A stretch of DNA of 64,000 nt, taken from assembly GCA_963693365.1 (NCBI GenBank), contig CAVNZM010000004.1, forward strand, positions 14,260,001 through 14,324,000, written 5' to 3'. This DNA is from Amoebidium appalachense. Lineage: Eukaryota > Ichthyosporea. This document shows positions 48,760 to 59,637 of this stretch, one piece after another (positions within the stretch are counted from its first letter, which is position 1; every line of letters starts with the position of its first letter). The position numbers and the translations under genes were made by a program. Under the pieces are notes generated by a model, which was not told the DNA's origin, ran no database searches, and saw only the letters and a list, made by a program, of their open reading frames with translations.

Positions 48760-49067
48760 ATGGGATGTGCTATGCGTTTGCCATGGTCAAAATCTGTACA
48801 CGGCCAACCAAATATGGTTCCGTTTGCAGGCTGCTGATTGGCCCGTGGCCGGTCTTGCATTCTTGCCGAAGGTGCTCTGGCCACGGCCCTCACTGCATGC
48901 ACGTGCAAATGGGTCAGTCCAGTGCACCCACCTATGGGGTCCTTTCGAAACACACCATGTGCCAGACACACCACCAGACAACCAATCAAATCCACTACAC
49001 ACCCTGGAATGTGTGCCCTCACACGGCCACATTTCCACTTCAACCTTCCAGTGGAATGGGCGTGGTG

Positions 49068-51629
49068 CTATGTGTTTGCTTGGGGCCGGGCACCCACCTT
49101 ATCGTTTAGCCGTTTGTTGATAAGGCTCAGCCTCTGTCCAAGGGTGAAGGCAGGCGCAGACCCCACGTAGCCCTGTGTGTGTGTGTGTGTGTGTGTGTGT
49201 TTGTGTGTGCGAGTGTGAGTGAGTGAGTGAGTGAGTGTGTGAGTGTGTGAGTGTAAGTGTTTGAGTGTGAGAGTGTGTGTGTGTTCATGCGCACGTGTCA
49301 GAGGGGCTTGGGGGAAACAAGTGCTGGCCCAGCGAGCCTTGCATGGCCTCGTGTGTGGGGTAGTGGGGTGGCCAGCAGGAGGGAACAAGTGCCAGGGAGA
49401 TGTGGCAGACTGCACGTGGGACAGCAACCCATACACGTGCAGATTCAAACCAAATACGCAGGAGAGCCAAAGGCAGCATGCAACACAAATAGTGCCCACC
49501 GTTCCGGCGGAAAGGGGGGGGGAGGGGGGGGGTTTACATTATTGACCTGTGGATGAACAGCACGAGGTTCCGTGGCAGTGCTGAAGGTGTTTTGGGCTGC
49601 CAACGGGTCACTGAACAGCTGGCCCAGGTAGATCTGTGTGTGTGTGTGTGTGTGTGTATGTGTGTGTGTGCGCGCGCGCGCGTGTGTGTGTGTGTGTGAT
49701 TTTTTTGGGGGGGGGGGAGGGGGGCATGTGTGTGCATGTGAGTACCAGCAGTACCTTGATGCTGCATCTCACTGACCTGACCTGGCCGACAGGTGGTGGG
49801 TGGTGGGTGCCTGGGTGTGCATACCTGCACATGCATGCATACACGTGGGGTAGGGCCTACCTGCTGGTGGCCGGCCTCGGTCTCGTCCGTCTTTGAGGCC
49901 ACCCTCCTCTTCTTGCTGGGCCTGGGCAGTGGCCCAATCAGGGTGGGCCCTGTGGATGGCGGGTCTGGGATCCAGATCCCACCGAGGGGCTGTGTGTGTG
50001 TGTACGTGTGTGTGTGTGTACGTATGTACGTATGTGTGTGTGTGTGTGTTGTGTCAGATGGAGGGAGGGGGACTTGAGCTGCCCGCTATGCCTGCAACCG
50101 AGAAGAAGCCTTTATCATACGCTCCCCCCCCCCCCCCCCCCCCCCTTTTTTTTTTTTAACACAACCACCCCACACAGCTTCAAATGCCGACAGGGGCAAC
50201 CCCTCACCACCCGCCTCACACTCATGGCCGCATACCCTGGTGCAGTACATAGACATGTGCCAGGCCACTCATACGCTCCAGAGGTGGTGAACGTCACTGG
50301 TGTGTGTGCGTTTTCTGGTTTGGGCACGTGTGCCGGTGTGCCTGTGGCAATGTGTGTGTGTGTGTGTGTGTGTTCACCCACCTGCTCGTCCTTTCTCACT
50401 GGTGTGCACGGCACGCCTGTTCTTTGCAGCTGTGGCCCTGTCCCATTCCCATTGGCTATCATCTTGCCGCCTTTTGCTGTTGATGGTGTGAGCTTGAGGT
50501 CGCTGGGGACTGGTGCCGGGGGGGTGACCTTTGTGGAGGGCACGGGGGTGGACCTTCCTAATAAGGCAGGTGCCGATGGTGTGGAGGTATCGAATATGGA
50601 GGGGGTGGTGGGCCGACTGTCCCCTTCGGACTTGACGGCACCCAGATGGTCCCTGTGGGCCACAGCACATGTGAGGGTGGGCACAAGAATGGGGGCTATG
50701 TGGGGTGGGCACAAGAATGGGGGCTATGTGGGGTGGGCACAAGAATGGGGGCTATGTGGGGTGGGCACAAGAATGGGGGCTATGTGGGGTGGGCACAAGA
50801 ACGGGGGCTATGTGGGGTGGGCACACGAATCACTTAGGCACACACAGATTATCACTTTGCAGACCATACGACCAGCAGGGGGGAGGAGGGGCAAAGGATA
50901 GAAACCCAAAAAAGTGGCATATAAAAGACACCGGGGGGGGGGGGGGGGGAGGGATAACACACGTATCATCTGCGTCGTTTTTCCTCTCGTGCCTCGCATG
51001 CTGCCCACTGCCCTCCTCCCCATCCGAGGGCTCTGATTGGGCCTGTCTCGGTGGTGGCTCCGTGCCTTCTTCTGATTGGATCACCGCATCCTCTCCCACA
51101 AATGCAGTGGTGCCACCTGCCTCCTCCAATGGCATGACACCTTCCATATCGGGATAGCTGGCGTCCAATGGGGTGGCAGCAATGTCCTCAAAGTCCTCCC
51201 CACACCGCAGGTCGAAGATTGGTGGTGGTGGCAACTGATCTGATTGGCTGGTCTGGTCCCATGCAAGCATGGCATCCACACAGGCCACATCCATCTCCTC
51301 TGCCAACCCTGCGCTCTGATTGGCCATGCCCGTGTAATCCGATATTCTGATTGGCTGTGGCGGCTCAAACCCGTCCCTGCTGTCCTCGAGGTTAAGCACG
51401 AGGATATGCCCGTCGGGATCGACCAATGGCATGCCGTCGTTAAAAGGGCCTGAAAGGAGATCGACCGGCGCGACGAAGGTGCCGTATGATTGGTCCATAT
51501 CGATTGGCTCCCCTCTTTCTAATTGGCTGTCTGGGCCATGTGCCGGGCGGGTCTCTGGTTGCTGGTTGGGTTGGGGCTGGGGACCTCCAAAGAGGGTGAA
51601 GGGCCGTGGAGCCTTGAAGCCTGGTGTTG

Positions 51630-51723
<94 letters not shown>

Positions 51724-51866
51724 GCGCGCGTGTGTGTGTGCGTGCATGTATGTGAGCAAGTTTTTGTGCGCGTGCACGCCTGTGTGTTGAGTGTGAGTGA
51801 GTGAGTGTGTGTGTGTGTGCGCACACGCGGGCGTGCGTGCATGTAAGTAGTTTTTGTGCGCGTGCA

Positions 51867-51949
<83 letters not shown>

Positions 51950-52313
51950 GTGTGCGCGCGCGCGCGCACGCGTGTATGCATGCATGGATGCATGCATGTA
52001 TGTGTGTAGGTTTGTGTGCGAGTGTGCGCGTGTGCACGTGGAGGTATGTATGTATGTATGTATGTGTGTGTGTGCGCGCGTGCGTGTATGTAAGTATGTA
52101 AGTACGTAAGCATGTGTGTCTGAGTGTGTATGCATGTGCGTGTGTGTGAGTGTGTGGGTGCCTGTGCCATACTTTACGTGGATGGGTATACGGACAAATA
52201 CATTCAATGTGAGGAGGAGGAAGGAACCATAGACTGCCAGCACCCAGCAAGCACGAAGCAGTACACAAGTATTCAACAGGCAGGCATGCTTCAAGGGGTA
52301 GCTAGACTTGCAT

Positions 52314-52349
<36 letters not shown>

Positions 52350-52803
52350 AGTTACTTACGCAGGATTTCCTCCTTGGGGTGTTGGTCAGGGAGGGAGAGA
52401 AGAACTGCGAGGGCGAGTAGAGGGTGTCCAGGTACATCCCCCCTAGACGGGGTGGATCCCAACTCCACCGTGGGGGCCGCTGGTTTGGAAGGTGTCTGCA
52501 GGGGTCGGGGTTGACCGTGCAGGAGGGTGGGCCTGGGGGGGGGGGTGTTGGCAATATGCAAGGGTACGGTGCTTGCTTATGTGGGCAGGCAGGCAGGCAG
52601 GCAGGCAGGCAAGGAGCAGGCAGGCAGGCAGGCAGGCGGGCAGGCAGGCAGGCAGGCAGGCACTGTGTGCACCTTTCTTCTAGGGTCTCCTCCGGGTTGC
52701 TCGTGCAGTCCACAGCTCCTTGGGTCTCTGTAGCCCACACGTGTCAGTGGGCAACCACGCGTATGTGTGCATTCGTGTGTGTGTGGGTGTGTGTGTGTTT
52801 GTG

Positions 52804-52842
<39 letters not shown>

Positions 52843-53415
52843 GGGGGTGAAGAGGGATGTCTGATGTCATCTAATATATCTGTGTTTTGTGGTGGTAATG
52901 GTGGGTGGGTTGAGAGGGAGTGGGGTGTTTCAGCACATGGGGGCATGACACCCACCCGAGGGAGACAGATCGGCCAGGCTGGTGACCCAGGGTGTCTTCC
53001 AGTCCTGCAGCCAATCACAGTCAGTGCCCACTAACCTTACATGGTAATGCTATTGCTATGGGCTGCATACCTCTGGCTCAATGCACTGCAGCACCCTTCT
53101 AGGGCTGATGCCCACCGCCTGGTGGGTGGTGTCGTGCCTGGGCCCATGGGGGCCATCAGCGCGCCAGTCCCTGACCACGTGCATGTCTGATGATATGGGG
53201 GACACCACAAGCTTGGCCGTGCACTGCGTGATATGAGGTGTGCGGGTTAGACGTGGGGGAAGACAGGATGACAAGGATGGGAGGAGGGGAGACTTAGCTG
53301 GTGTGGCATCTGAATTTCTGGTACCAAACACGTCATTGGTAAACCACAATGGCACGTAATGTGTGTATGCGTGTGTGTGCGCGCGTGCGGTGCGCGCACC
53401 TGCGTATATGCACGC

Positions 53416-53446
<31 letters not shown>

Positions 53447-53951
53447 TGTGCGTGCGGATGAGTGCGCGTGCGTGTGTGCTTGCATATGTCTGTGTGTGCA
53501 TCTTTCTCTCTCTCTCTCTCTCTCCCTCTCTGTGTGTGTGTGCGTATGAGAGAGATGGAGATAGAAATAGAGATAGAGAGAGAGGGAGAGAGAGAGTGTG
53601 TGTGTGTGTGTGCCTGTGTGCCTGTGTGGCAGGTGCTACGTACGATGCTGACCAGCTCGTTCTCCTCCCCATCCGCCCCATCATCCCACAGCTCCACCCA
53701 CTCCTCCTCCTCCACCTTTCTCTTCTTGCTGCTGCCCTCACGTGCCCTGTCCCTCCCCCTGGCCTCCATTCCGCCTGTTTCCACGGCCTTCCGCACGTTC
53801 GAGAGGGGCTGCACGACTGTGATTGGCTGGCACTCCACATGTGGAACCAGGGAGGGTGCCATCTTGCGCCGACGTGACTTGCCTGCCCCCGGCTGGGGGG
53901 TGGGGGCCCGGAAGGTATCGCATGTGCTGGTTGCCGTGGGTGTGGAGCCAG

Positions 53952-53988
<37 letters not shown>

Positions 53989-54053
53989 GTGTGTGTGTGC
54001 GTGCACGTGCGTCCATAAAACATGAAGGGAAATAAAGGAGTTAGGCACAAAGT

Positions 54054-54084
<31 letters not shown>

Positions 54085-54372
54085 GGGGGGGGGGGGGCTG
54101 CCAGGCGAGCACGTGTGTAGCACAGTTGTGTTGTGGGTAGGTTTGCAGTGTAAGGCCCTGCCATTCGCAGATATGGGGAGACTGCCTGCCTGGCTGCTGA
54201 CATGACTTTTCTTTCTTTCTTTCTTTTTTTCTTTTTTTTTTTTTTTTTTTTTTGGGGGGGGGGGGGACCAACTCACCATTTGCACAAGGGGAAATGAGGT
54301 GGAGAGTATAAGGGGCACCGGGATGTTGGGGGTGGTGGACTGCAGGGGCACTAGGGTAGGCCCACCCCTGTG

Positions 54373-54416
<44 letters not shown>

Positions 54417-54551
54417 TGTGTGTGAGTGTGTGTGTGTGAGTGTGTGAGTGTGTGAGTGTGTGTGTGTGTGTGTGTGAGTGTGTGAGTGTGTGAGTGTGTG
54501 AGTGTGAGTGTGTGAGTGTGTGAGTGTGTGAGTGTGTGAGTGAGTGAGTGA

Positions 54552-54593
<42 letters not shown>

Positions 54594-55261
54594 GTGGGAG
54601 GCAGGGCATGCACGTGTCAGTGCTTGTACTCGCCTTTTAAGGCGACACCTACCGTGTGGCCCAGGCACCTGCACAGCACCACACATGCACACAATGCATA
54701 TACCCACTGACCGGCACCACTTCTAGAAAATCCAAGACGATGGCTTGACAGAAAGGGGCCGTGGTTGCCTGTGTGTGCACACCTGAACCAGTGTCTCTCT
54801 CTTCCTTCTACTTTCCCCCTTGGTTTCGTTTCTTTTCTAATCTTTTCTTCCTTCTTCCTTTTTATTTAAGCAGAAGCATGTGCATGTGCATGTGCATATG
54901 TGTGCGCAGGTAAGTGTGGAGTTTGTGTGTTCCTCTGGGAGTGAGTCAGTGGATGTATTTACGTGGGTGTGCATATTTCAGGGAGGGCCGGGGGGAGTGG
55001 GCAAGGAATGTGTACTTTGATTTTCTTGGTCTCTTGGTCGGTCTCTTTGCAGGCTGCACCGCATTCTCCTTGTCCTCCTCAGCACCATTCTTTGGAGGGG
55101 GGGTTCGCATTTTGGCTTGGGGCATTGTGGGAGTTTAGCAGGCCGTGTGAGCCTAGGGTGTGGTGGGCGTGAGGTGTAGTGTATGCTCGTAATGGCCCGT
55201 GAGCAGTCCACACGCTTTTTGAGGCTCGTGTTCCAGTAGTTCTTGATGGTGTTGTCCGTCC

Positions 55262-55344
<83 letters not shown>

Positions 55345-55689
55345 TGCATGTTTGTTTGTTCGTATGCGTGCTTTGTTGTGTTGTGCATGTGTTGCGCACA
55401 TGTTTTAGTAACCAACATATCACTCTGCAACGGTTAGCTACCGCCCAGATGAACGCCTCCCCTCTGCATCCATTTGCTCCTGCACGGACATAAAACTGTG
55501 TGCACACAGTTGTAATGTGTGCAAACACGTGTAAGCAATGCACCCACACACCACCCACCTGCCGGGCAGCATCTGAGCAATCTGACTCCACCTGTTGCCC
55601 AGCTCCCTGTGTGCCCGCACAAGTATCTCCTCCTCCTCAGCCGTCCACGGCCCCTTGCGCACCTCGGGGGACAGGTGGTTGTGCCACCT

Positions 55690-55779
<90 letters not shown>

Positions 55780-56554
55780 ACGCGTCCGTGTGGGGATAGA
55801 TGATGTTTGGAGAGTGGCCAGTACACCTACCCATGAACCTCCTCTCCCCTACCTGCCAGCCACACTAACACACCTGCACTCCTCCCCTACCCTACCTCCA
55901 GCACAATTAGTGTAACACATCAGGGGCAACACACGCAAGCCAGCCACCACCATCACCTTACCCTATTCACACGTCCCCCCTCGGCGCTGCCTTTATGGAA
56001 AATAATGGACTAGCAAGGTTCCTGCCAGCACTACATCGGGGGCTACATATATCCCCCCTCCCCCCGCCCCCCACCACCAACACTCACCTTCCCGCACGTG
56101 AAACAAGGAAACATCATGAAACATCGAGAAACAAGGAAACATCACCCCCCCCCCAAAAAAAAATTAGACACGCACACACACATAACCCCGTTCACCTGCC
56201 TACATACACAAGCATGCACACACCCACTCGCACCTCTCTCTGCACTGCTTGCCGACCCTGCCGACCAGGGCCTCCGCAACCCTTGCCCAGTTCCTAGTGC
56301 CGTACAGCTTCACCAGCTCACGTATCTTGTCGTCCTCCTGATGCCAAAGAGGGGGTCGGTGGGATGCACAGGGCACTCACTGCATGCACGGGCAGATGGC
56401 CGGCCCATCCACTGCAAGGCAGCAGAAACCCACGCGTGCACATGCACGTGCAAGCATGCAAGACCATGCACGTGCAGCCAGGCATGCCCCACCCACCAAA
56501 CGCACAATCCTCCGGGGTCCAACCCCCCTTGGCCATGTCCATAGGCACACACAC

Positions 56555-56595
<41 letters not shown>

Positions 56596-56960
56596 CTGGA
56601 GTCCAGCCCCCCTTGACTATGTCCGGGCTCAGCACGTGCATCCACCTGTGCTGGCACACTGCGGCTGTGCGGCCCGGCAGCTCCTTGGCTATGCGGTGCC
56701 ACTGGCCCTCAGCCCCGTACTGCTCCACAAGGCTACGTAGCAGGTCATCCTGGGGGGGTGGGGGGGGGGGGGGTGAGCAAGGTTTAAGCAGATAGGGAAA
56801 GGAAGGTGTTAAGGGGAGGGGGGCGCATCTAACAAAGAAGAGGGATTGGTGTACGGCGAGATGATGGAGAAATAAGGGAATAGACATGTAGCTGTTGCCG
56901 GTTGGAAGAATGCAGGCCTTGTAAGCCATCATGCATCCAGGTGTGTGATCGTGTGTGATC

Positions 56961-57036
<76 letters not shown>

Positions 57037-57617
57037 ATGTGTGTGGCCAAGTGTGTGTGTGGGTGAGTGTGTGGCATGAATGTTGCTGGCAGGAAGAATG
57101 CAAGCCTTGTAAGCCCATCATGCACCCAGTGTGTGTAATCGTGTGTGTGTGTGTGAGTGTATGGTGTGTGTGCCCGTGTGCGGCCAAGTGTGTGTGTGTG
57201 TGTGTGTGTGTCCGTGTGCACACGCACGTGTGTGTGCACGGGTGTGCATGCGTTTACACCAAACCCTTTTTGTGTGTGTCAAATGATATCCCGTGTACAC
57301 AGCGACGGTAACCTTCATGTCGCTAAGCACTTGCGGTATTTTTTTTGAACGTGTATGTGATTGTTAGGCACAGGTGTGCCTATGCACGTGGCAGCTACAC
57401 GCTCATGTGCGTGCTTATTGAATATGTGCATACCACATACAGACCCTGCTGAAAAGTGCTGTTACATCTACAGCTTGCTTGCTTGTGGAATCAAGAAAAA
57501 ATGAAAATCCTGTAAACTCACTCGGCCACTTGCGCAGCAACATACCTCAAACCTGAGCCACGTTCTATGGCCTTTCTGGGGTTTTCCCCCGTTATTTGTC
57601 TCTTCCTCCGTCGACAT
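49068..57617 (-). CDS. MYB: Three-repeat MYB transcription factor (animal A/B/c-MYB type), fifteen exons
   Basis: DNA-binding regulator of cell-cycle genes. Minus-strand exons: 57617-57546, 56749-56594, 56337-56234, 55687-55559, 55260-55016, 54367-54277, 53952-53644, 53223-53071, 52725-52673, 52495-52360, 51612-50963, 50652-50382, 49989-49861, 49633-49547, 49172-49068 (about 896 residues). R1: RTWLRFEDDLL...HRW; R2: KGGWTPEEDDKIRELV...WARVAEALVGRVGKQCRERW; R3: KGPWTAEEEEILVRAHRELG...WSQIAQMLPGRTDNTIKNYW. All repeat tryptophans are present. Basic tracts (AKRPTKRPRKSK; KKRKVEEEEW; PSKKRRVASK) look like nuclear signals. Exon 10 has DTLYSPSQFFSPS, matching the LPFSPSQF motif of animal MYBs. Phase is continuous except in exon 5, where a G7 (C7 in sense) at 55097-55103 is one base short. 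The last exon could instead splice at GATAAG|GTGGGT. Divergent from SEH1. Confidence 0.9.
49175..49203 (+). repeat. (GT)n on + = (CA)nCAG acceptor of MYB last exon
   Basis: In the gene sense, about 14 CA units run directly into the AG before 49172. GAGTGAGTG repeats lie further upstream (49205-49280). Confidence 0.9.
50674..50826 (+). repeat. 28 bp minisatellite, 5-6 copies, beside MYB exon 12 acceptor
   Basis: The unit begins GGGCACAAGAATGGGGGCTA and ends TGTGGGGT; copies are near-identical. It stops about 22 nt from the start of exon 12 (50652). In the gene sense it is C-rich and pyrimidine-rich. Confidence 0.93.
51630..52150 (+). repeat. Two (GT)n blocks in MYB intron 10
   Basis: 51630-51718 and 51869-51945 are nearly pure GT, separated and followed by mixed GTGC/GTAT sequence to about 52150. 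In the gene sense they are (CA)n; the first lies 18 nt upstream of exon 11. Confidence 0.93.
52579..52661 (+). repeat. (GGCA)n tetranucleotide repeat beside MYB exon 9 donor
   Basis: About 18 GGCA units with one interruption (AAGGAGCA). In the gene sense it is (TGCC)n beginning about 12 nt inside the intron after exon 9 (ends 52673). Confidence 0.93.
54369..54590 (+). repeat. (GT)n and GTGTGA repeats abutting MYB exon 6 acceptor
   Basis: In the gene sense (CA)n with CACACT interruptions runs straight into the AG before exon 6 (starts 54367). Confidence 0.93.
55264..55338 (+). repeat. (GT)n abutting MYB exon 5 acceptor
   Basis: About 36 GT units. In the gene sense (CA)n ends in CACTGCAG immediately before exon 5 (55260). 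Confidence 0.95.
55691..55771 (+). repeat. (GT)n abutting MYB exon 4 acceptor
   Basis: About 40 GT units. In the gene sense (CA)n ends in CACCCAG immediately before exon 4 (55687), in the intron that splits R2 from R3. Confidence 0.95.
56561..56593 (+). repeat. (CA)n on + = (GT)n starting at MYB exon 2 donor
   Basis: Exon 2 ends CCAGAG at 56594 and the intron opens GTGTGT for about 16 units in the gene sense. Confidence 0.93.
56961..57027 (+). repeat. (GT)n in MYB intron 1
   Basis: About 33 GT units. Flanking sequence is an imperfect ~180 bp duplication: AAGAATGCA(G/A)GCCTTGTAAGCC...CATGCA(T/C)CCAG occurs at 56905-56940 and again at 57092-57128, each followed by GTGTG(A/T)AATCGTGTG-type sequence and (GT)n. 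Confidence 0.85.
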
Positions 57618-57975
57618 ACTTGTACGTCTGCAGAGAGAAGGTGGTGGGTATAAGAATACAGTAGCAAAGTCACACTTGCCTGCATATACACGTGTCATGT
57701 TTTTCAGTGCATGTTGCCTTTTGCGTGCTGCCTGTGCGCATATGGATGGGTACTACTTTGTAGGCTGTAGGGCTATATGCCAATAGCACCGTGCTCTCCT
57801 TCCCACCTCCTTATAGAAGCATTTCACTTCCTGCACAACCACCTTCACCTGGGTACTCACCATCAAGCACTGTGGTTTGCTGTGCCTCCTCGCCTACCAG
57901 CTATGCAAGAGCACGCTACCACAATCCAACTGTCAATCCTAGCGCTGCCTCAGACTCTTACAATAGACACTGCTT

Positions 57976-57989
57976 TTTTGGCGCGAAAA
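57976..57989. promoter_or_regulatory. E2F-like site TTTTGGCGCGAAAA (proximal to MYB)
   Basis: Perfect TTTSGCGCSAAA palindrome within TTTTTTGGCGCGAAAAA, 359 bp upstream of the MYB ATG. E2F control of B-MYB is well established in animals, which makes the site meaningful. Confidence 0.65.
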
Positions 57990-58180
57990 ATGCTCCGAGG
58001 TTACGTGTGTTTTGGTGACCCAGACTGACGCAGGCACGCTTTTGTACGTGTCGGGACGTGACGGTCAATGGAATGTGCGTGTGATTGAAGCCGCCAGCAA
58101 CGGGCGTGCGGTGAGATCGCACCCGCAAACCGAATTTCCCGCTTGCCCGTTGCGATTGCATTGAATCGCAGAGCGGTTGG

Positions 58181-58192
58181 TTGGCGCGAAAA
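58181..58192. promoter_or_regulatory. E2F-like site TTGGCGCGAAAA (SEH1 side)
   Basis: Second copy of the GGCGCGAAAA core, 407 bp upstream of the SEH1 ATG and 192 bp from the first site. Confidence 0.6.
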
Positions 58193-58211
58193 GCGTCACG
58201 TTACCGCGTGG

Positions 58212-58229
58212 CATTATGCCGGCATAATG
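58212..58229. promoter_or_regulatory. 18 bp perfect palindrome
   Basis: CATTATGCCGGCATAATG is its own reverse complement. It lies 20 bp after the second E2F-like site and 28 bp before the CRE, so it may be a dimeric factor site. Confidence 0.45.
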
Positions 58230-58257
58230 TGCGATGATGATGTCACGAGGGCACTTA

Positions 58258-58265
58258 TGACGTCA
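58258..58265. promoter_or_regulatory. CRE, TGACGTCA
   Basis: Exact palindromic CREB/ATF consensus, with a half-site-like GATGTCACG about 20 bp earlier. Confidence 0.5.
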
Positions 58266-58386
58266 CAGGCCATCTCTGATAGGTGGTGCAGTTCTAGCCA
58301 ATGAATGGGGTTGGAGCAATGACTGCGCCAAGTCTTGGTGGCTCACTGGCCCACTGGGGTGGTTTCTTTTTTTTTTGAACCCAAGC

Positions 58387-58409
58387 GCCTCCAACTCTGA
58401 GTTGGAGGC
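58387..58409. other. Perfect 11 bp-stem inverted repeat
   Basis: GCCTCCAACTC, one T, then GAGTTGGAGGC. As RNA the single-base spacer is too tight for a full hairpin, so two or three inner pairs would open. As DNA it is a near-perfect palindrome, in the SEH1 promoter or 5' UTR. Confidence 0.6.
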
Positions 58410-58598
58410 TTTGTTTGAAAAGTTTCAAGCTTGACATCCCAAAGAGAAAAAAAAGCTCTTTTGTAAGAGAGAGGGCATACGTAGCCTTGTGTTCTTCTGC
58501 AAGGCACAGACACACGTGTATTTCTTTCCTAGCGCCCATGGCGTGACAAGCACACACACGCCTTTAGACTGTCCCCTGGCCGGGTGGCGTGCAGCACT

Positions 58599-59587
58599 AT
58601 GCGTGTGGGGCGGGGCCTGGACACGGAGCACAAGGACCTGGTGCTGTATGTGGCCTACGACTTCTACGGCCAGCGCCTGGCCACGTGCAGCAGCGACCAC
58701 ACCATACGCGTATGGGACCACGACCCACAGACCGGCGAATGGGTGTTGAGCGACGAGCTCAAGGTGTGTACCAGTTTGGCGTGTCTCTGTTGCCGCGTGT
58801 TGTGCACTGCAGGACTCCCTTCTTCAGGAAAACCCTATACTCAATCCAGCGCCCCCCCCCACCCCCCCCCCCAACCCCATCCCACCCCTCCACCACCACC
58901 ACTACCACCGCCACCACTTTCCTCCGTCGGGCATGGTGGTATCTCTTCTCTGCTCCTCACAACCTGTGGATCGTGTTGCCCAACTACTTTTTGTTCACCA
59001 AATAGAACACCTTTTACGTGCTTGTGCACTTGCTTGTGTGCCCGTGTAGATGTGCATCTGGGTGCGTTTGGAAGTGTCTGCATGCATGTGCGGGTGCATG
59101 AGTGTGTATTCATGTATGCATTCTTATGTGCACTTGTGTGTGTGTGTCTGTGTGTGCGTGTGTGCGTGTGTGTGTGCGCGCGTGTGTGTGTGTGCGCGCG
59201 CATGTGTGTGCGTTCGTGTGTGTGTGTGCTTGTACGTCTGCATGTGTGTGTGTGTATGTGTGTGTCTTTTGTGTATGTCTTCTTGAATGGAATGTTCTAG
59301 TTACTGATTATCAACGTACGTTCATTCCATCATGTGCCTAGTGGTAAGGGGCACTAGCACGTGATCTTACCGTTCAAGAGCTGCCGACACAAACATAACA
59401 TCTGGTGGCTTATGAAGTTTCTGGCTCTAAGTAGACTGGTAGCATTAACTAACTGCCGTCGGCTACTCTTGGAACACAAAACACACCGGCAAACTCGCAC
59501 CAAATCTATTTTTAGGGATTTTCGCAGTCAAATCACACTGACACTCCACCTCTCGTTGACGAGCACGTACGACTGTCCACACGTACG

Positions 59588-59637
<50 letters not shown>

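Larger units (their letters stand above)
57618..58598. promoter_or_regulatory. Bidirectional promoter region MYB / SEH1
   Basis: 981 bp between the two start codons, free of microsatellites. It contains two E2F-type palindromes (57976-57989, 58181-58192), a CRE TGACGTCA (58258-58265), an 18 bp perfect palindrome (58212-58229) and an 11 bp-stem hairpin (58387-58409). CCAAT-type boxes (CCAATGAATG near 58298, CCAATAGCAC near 57780) are present. Clear TATA boxes are not. Transcription start sites are not determined. Confidence 0.6.
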
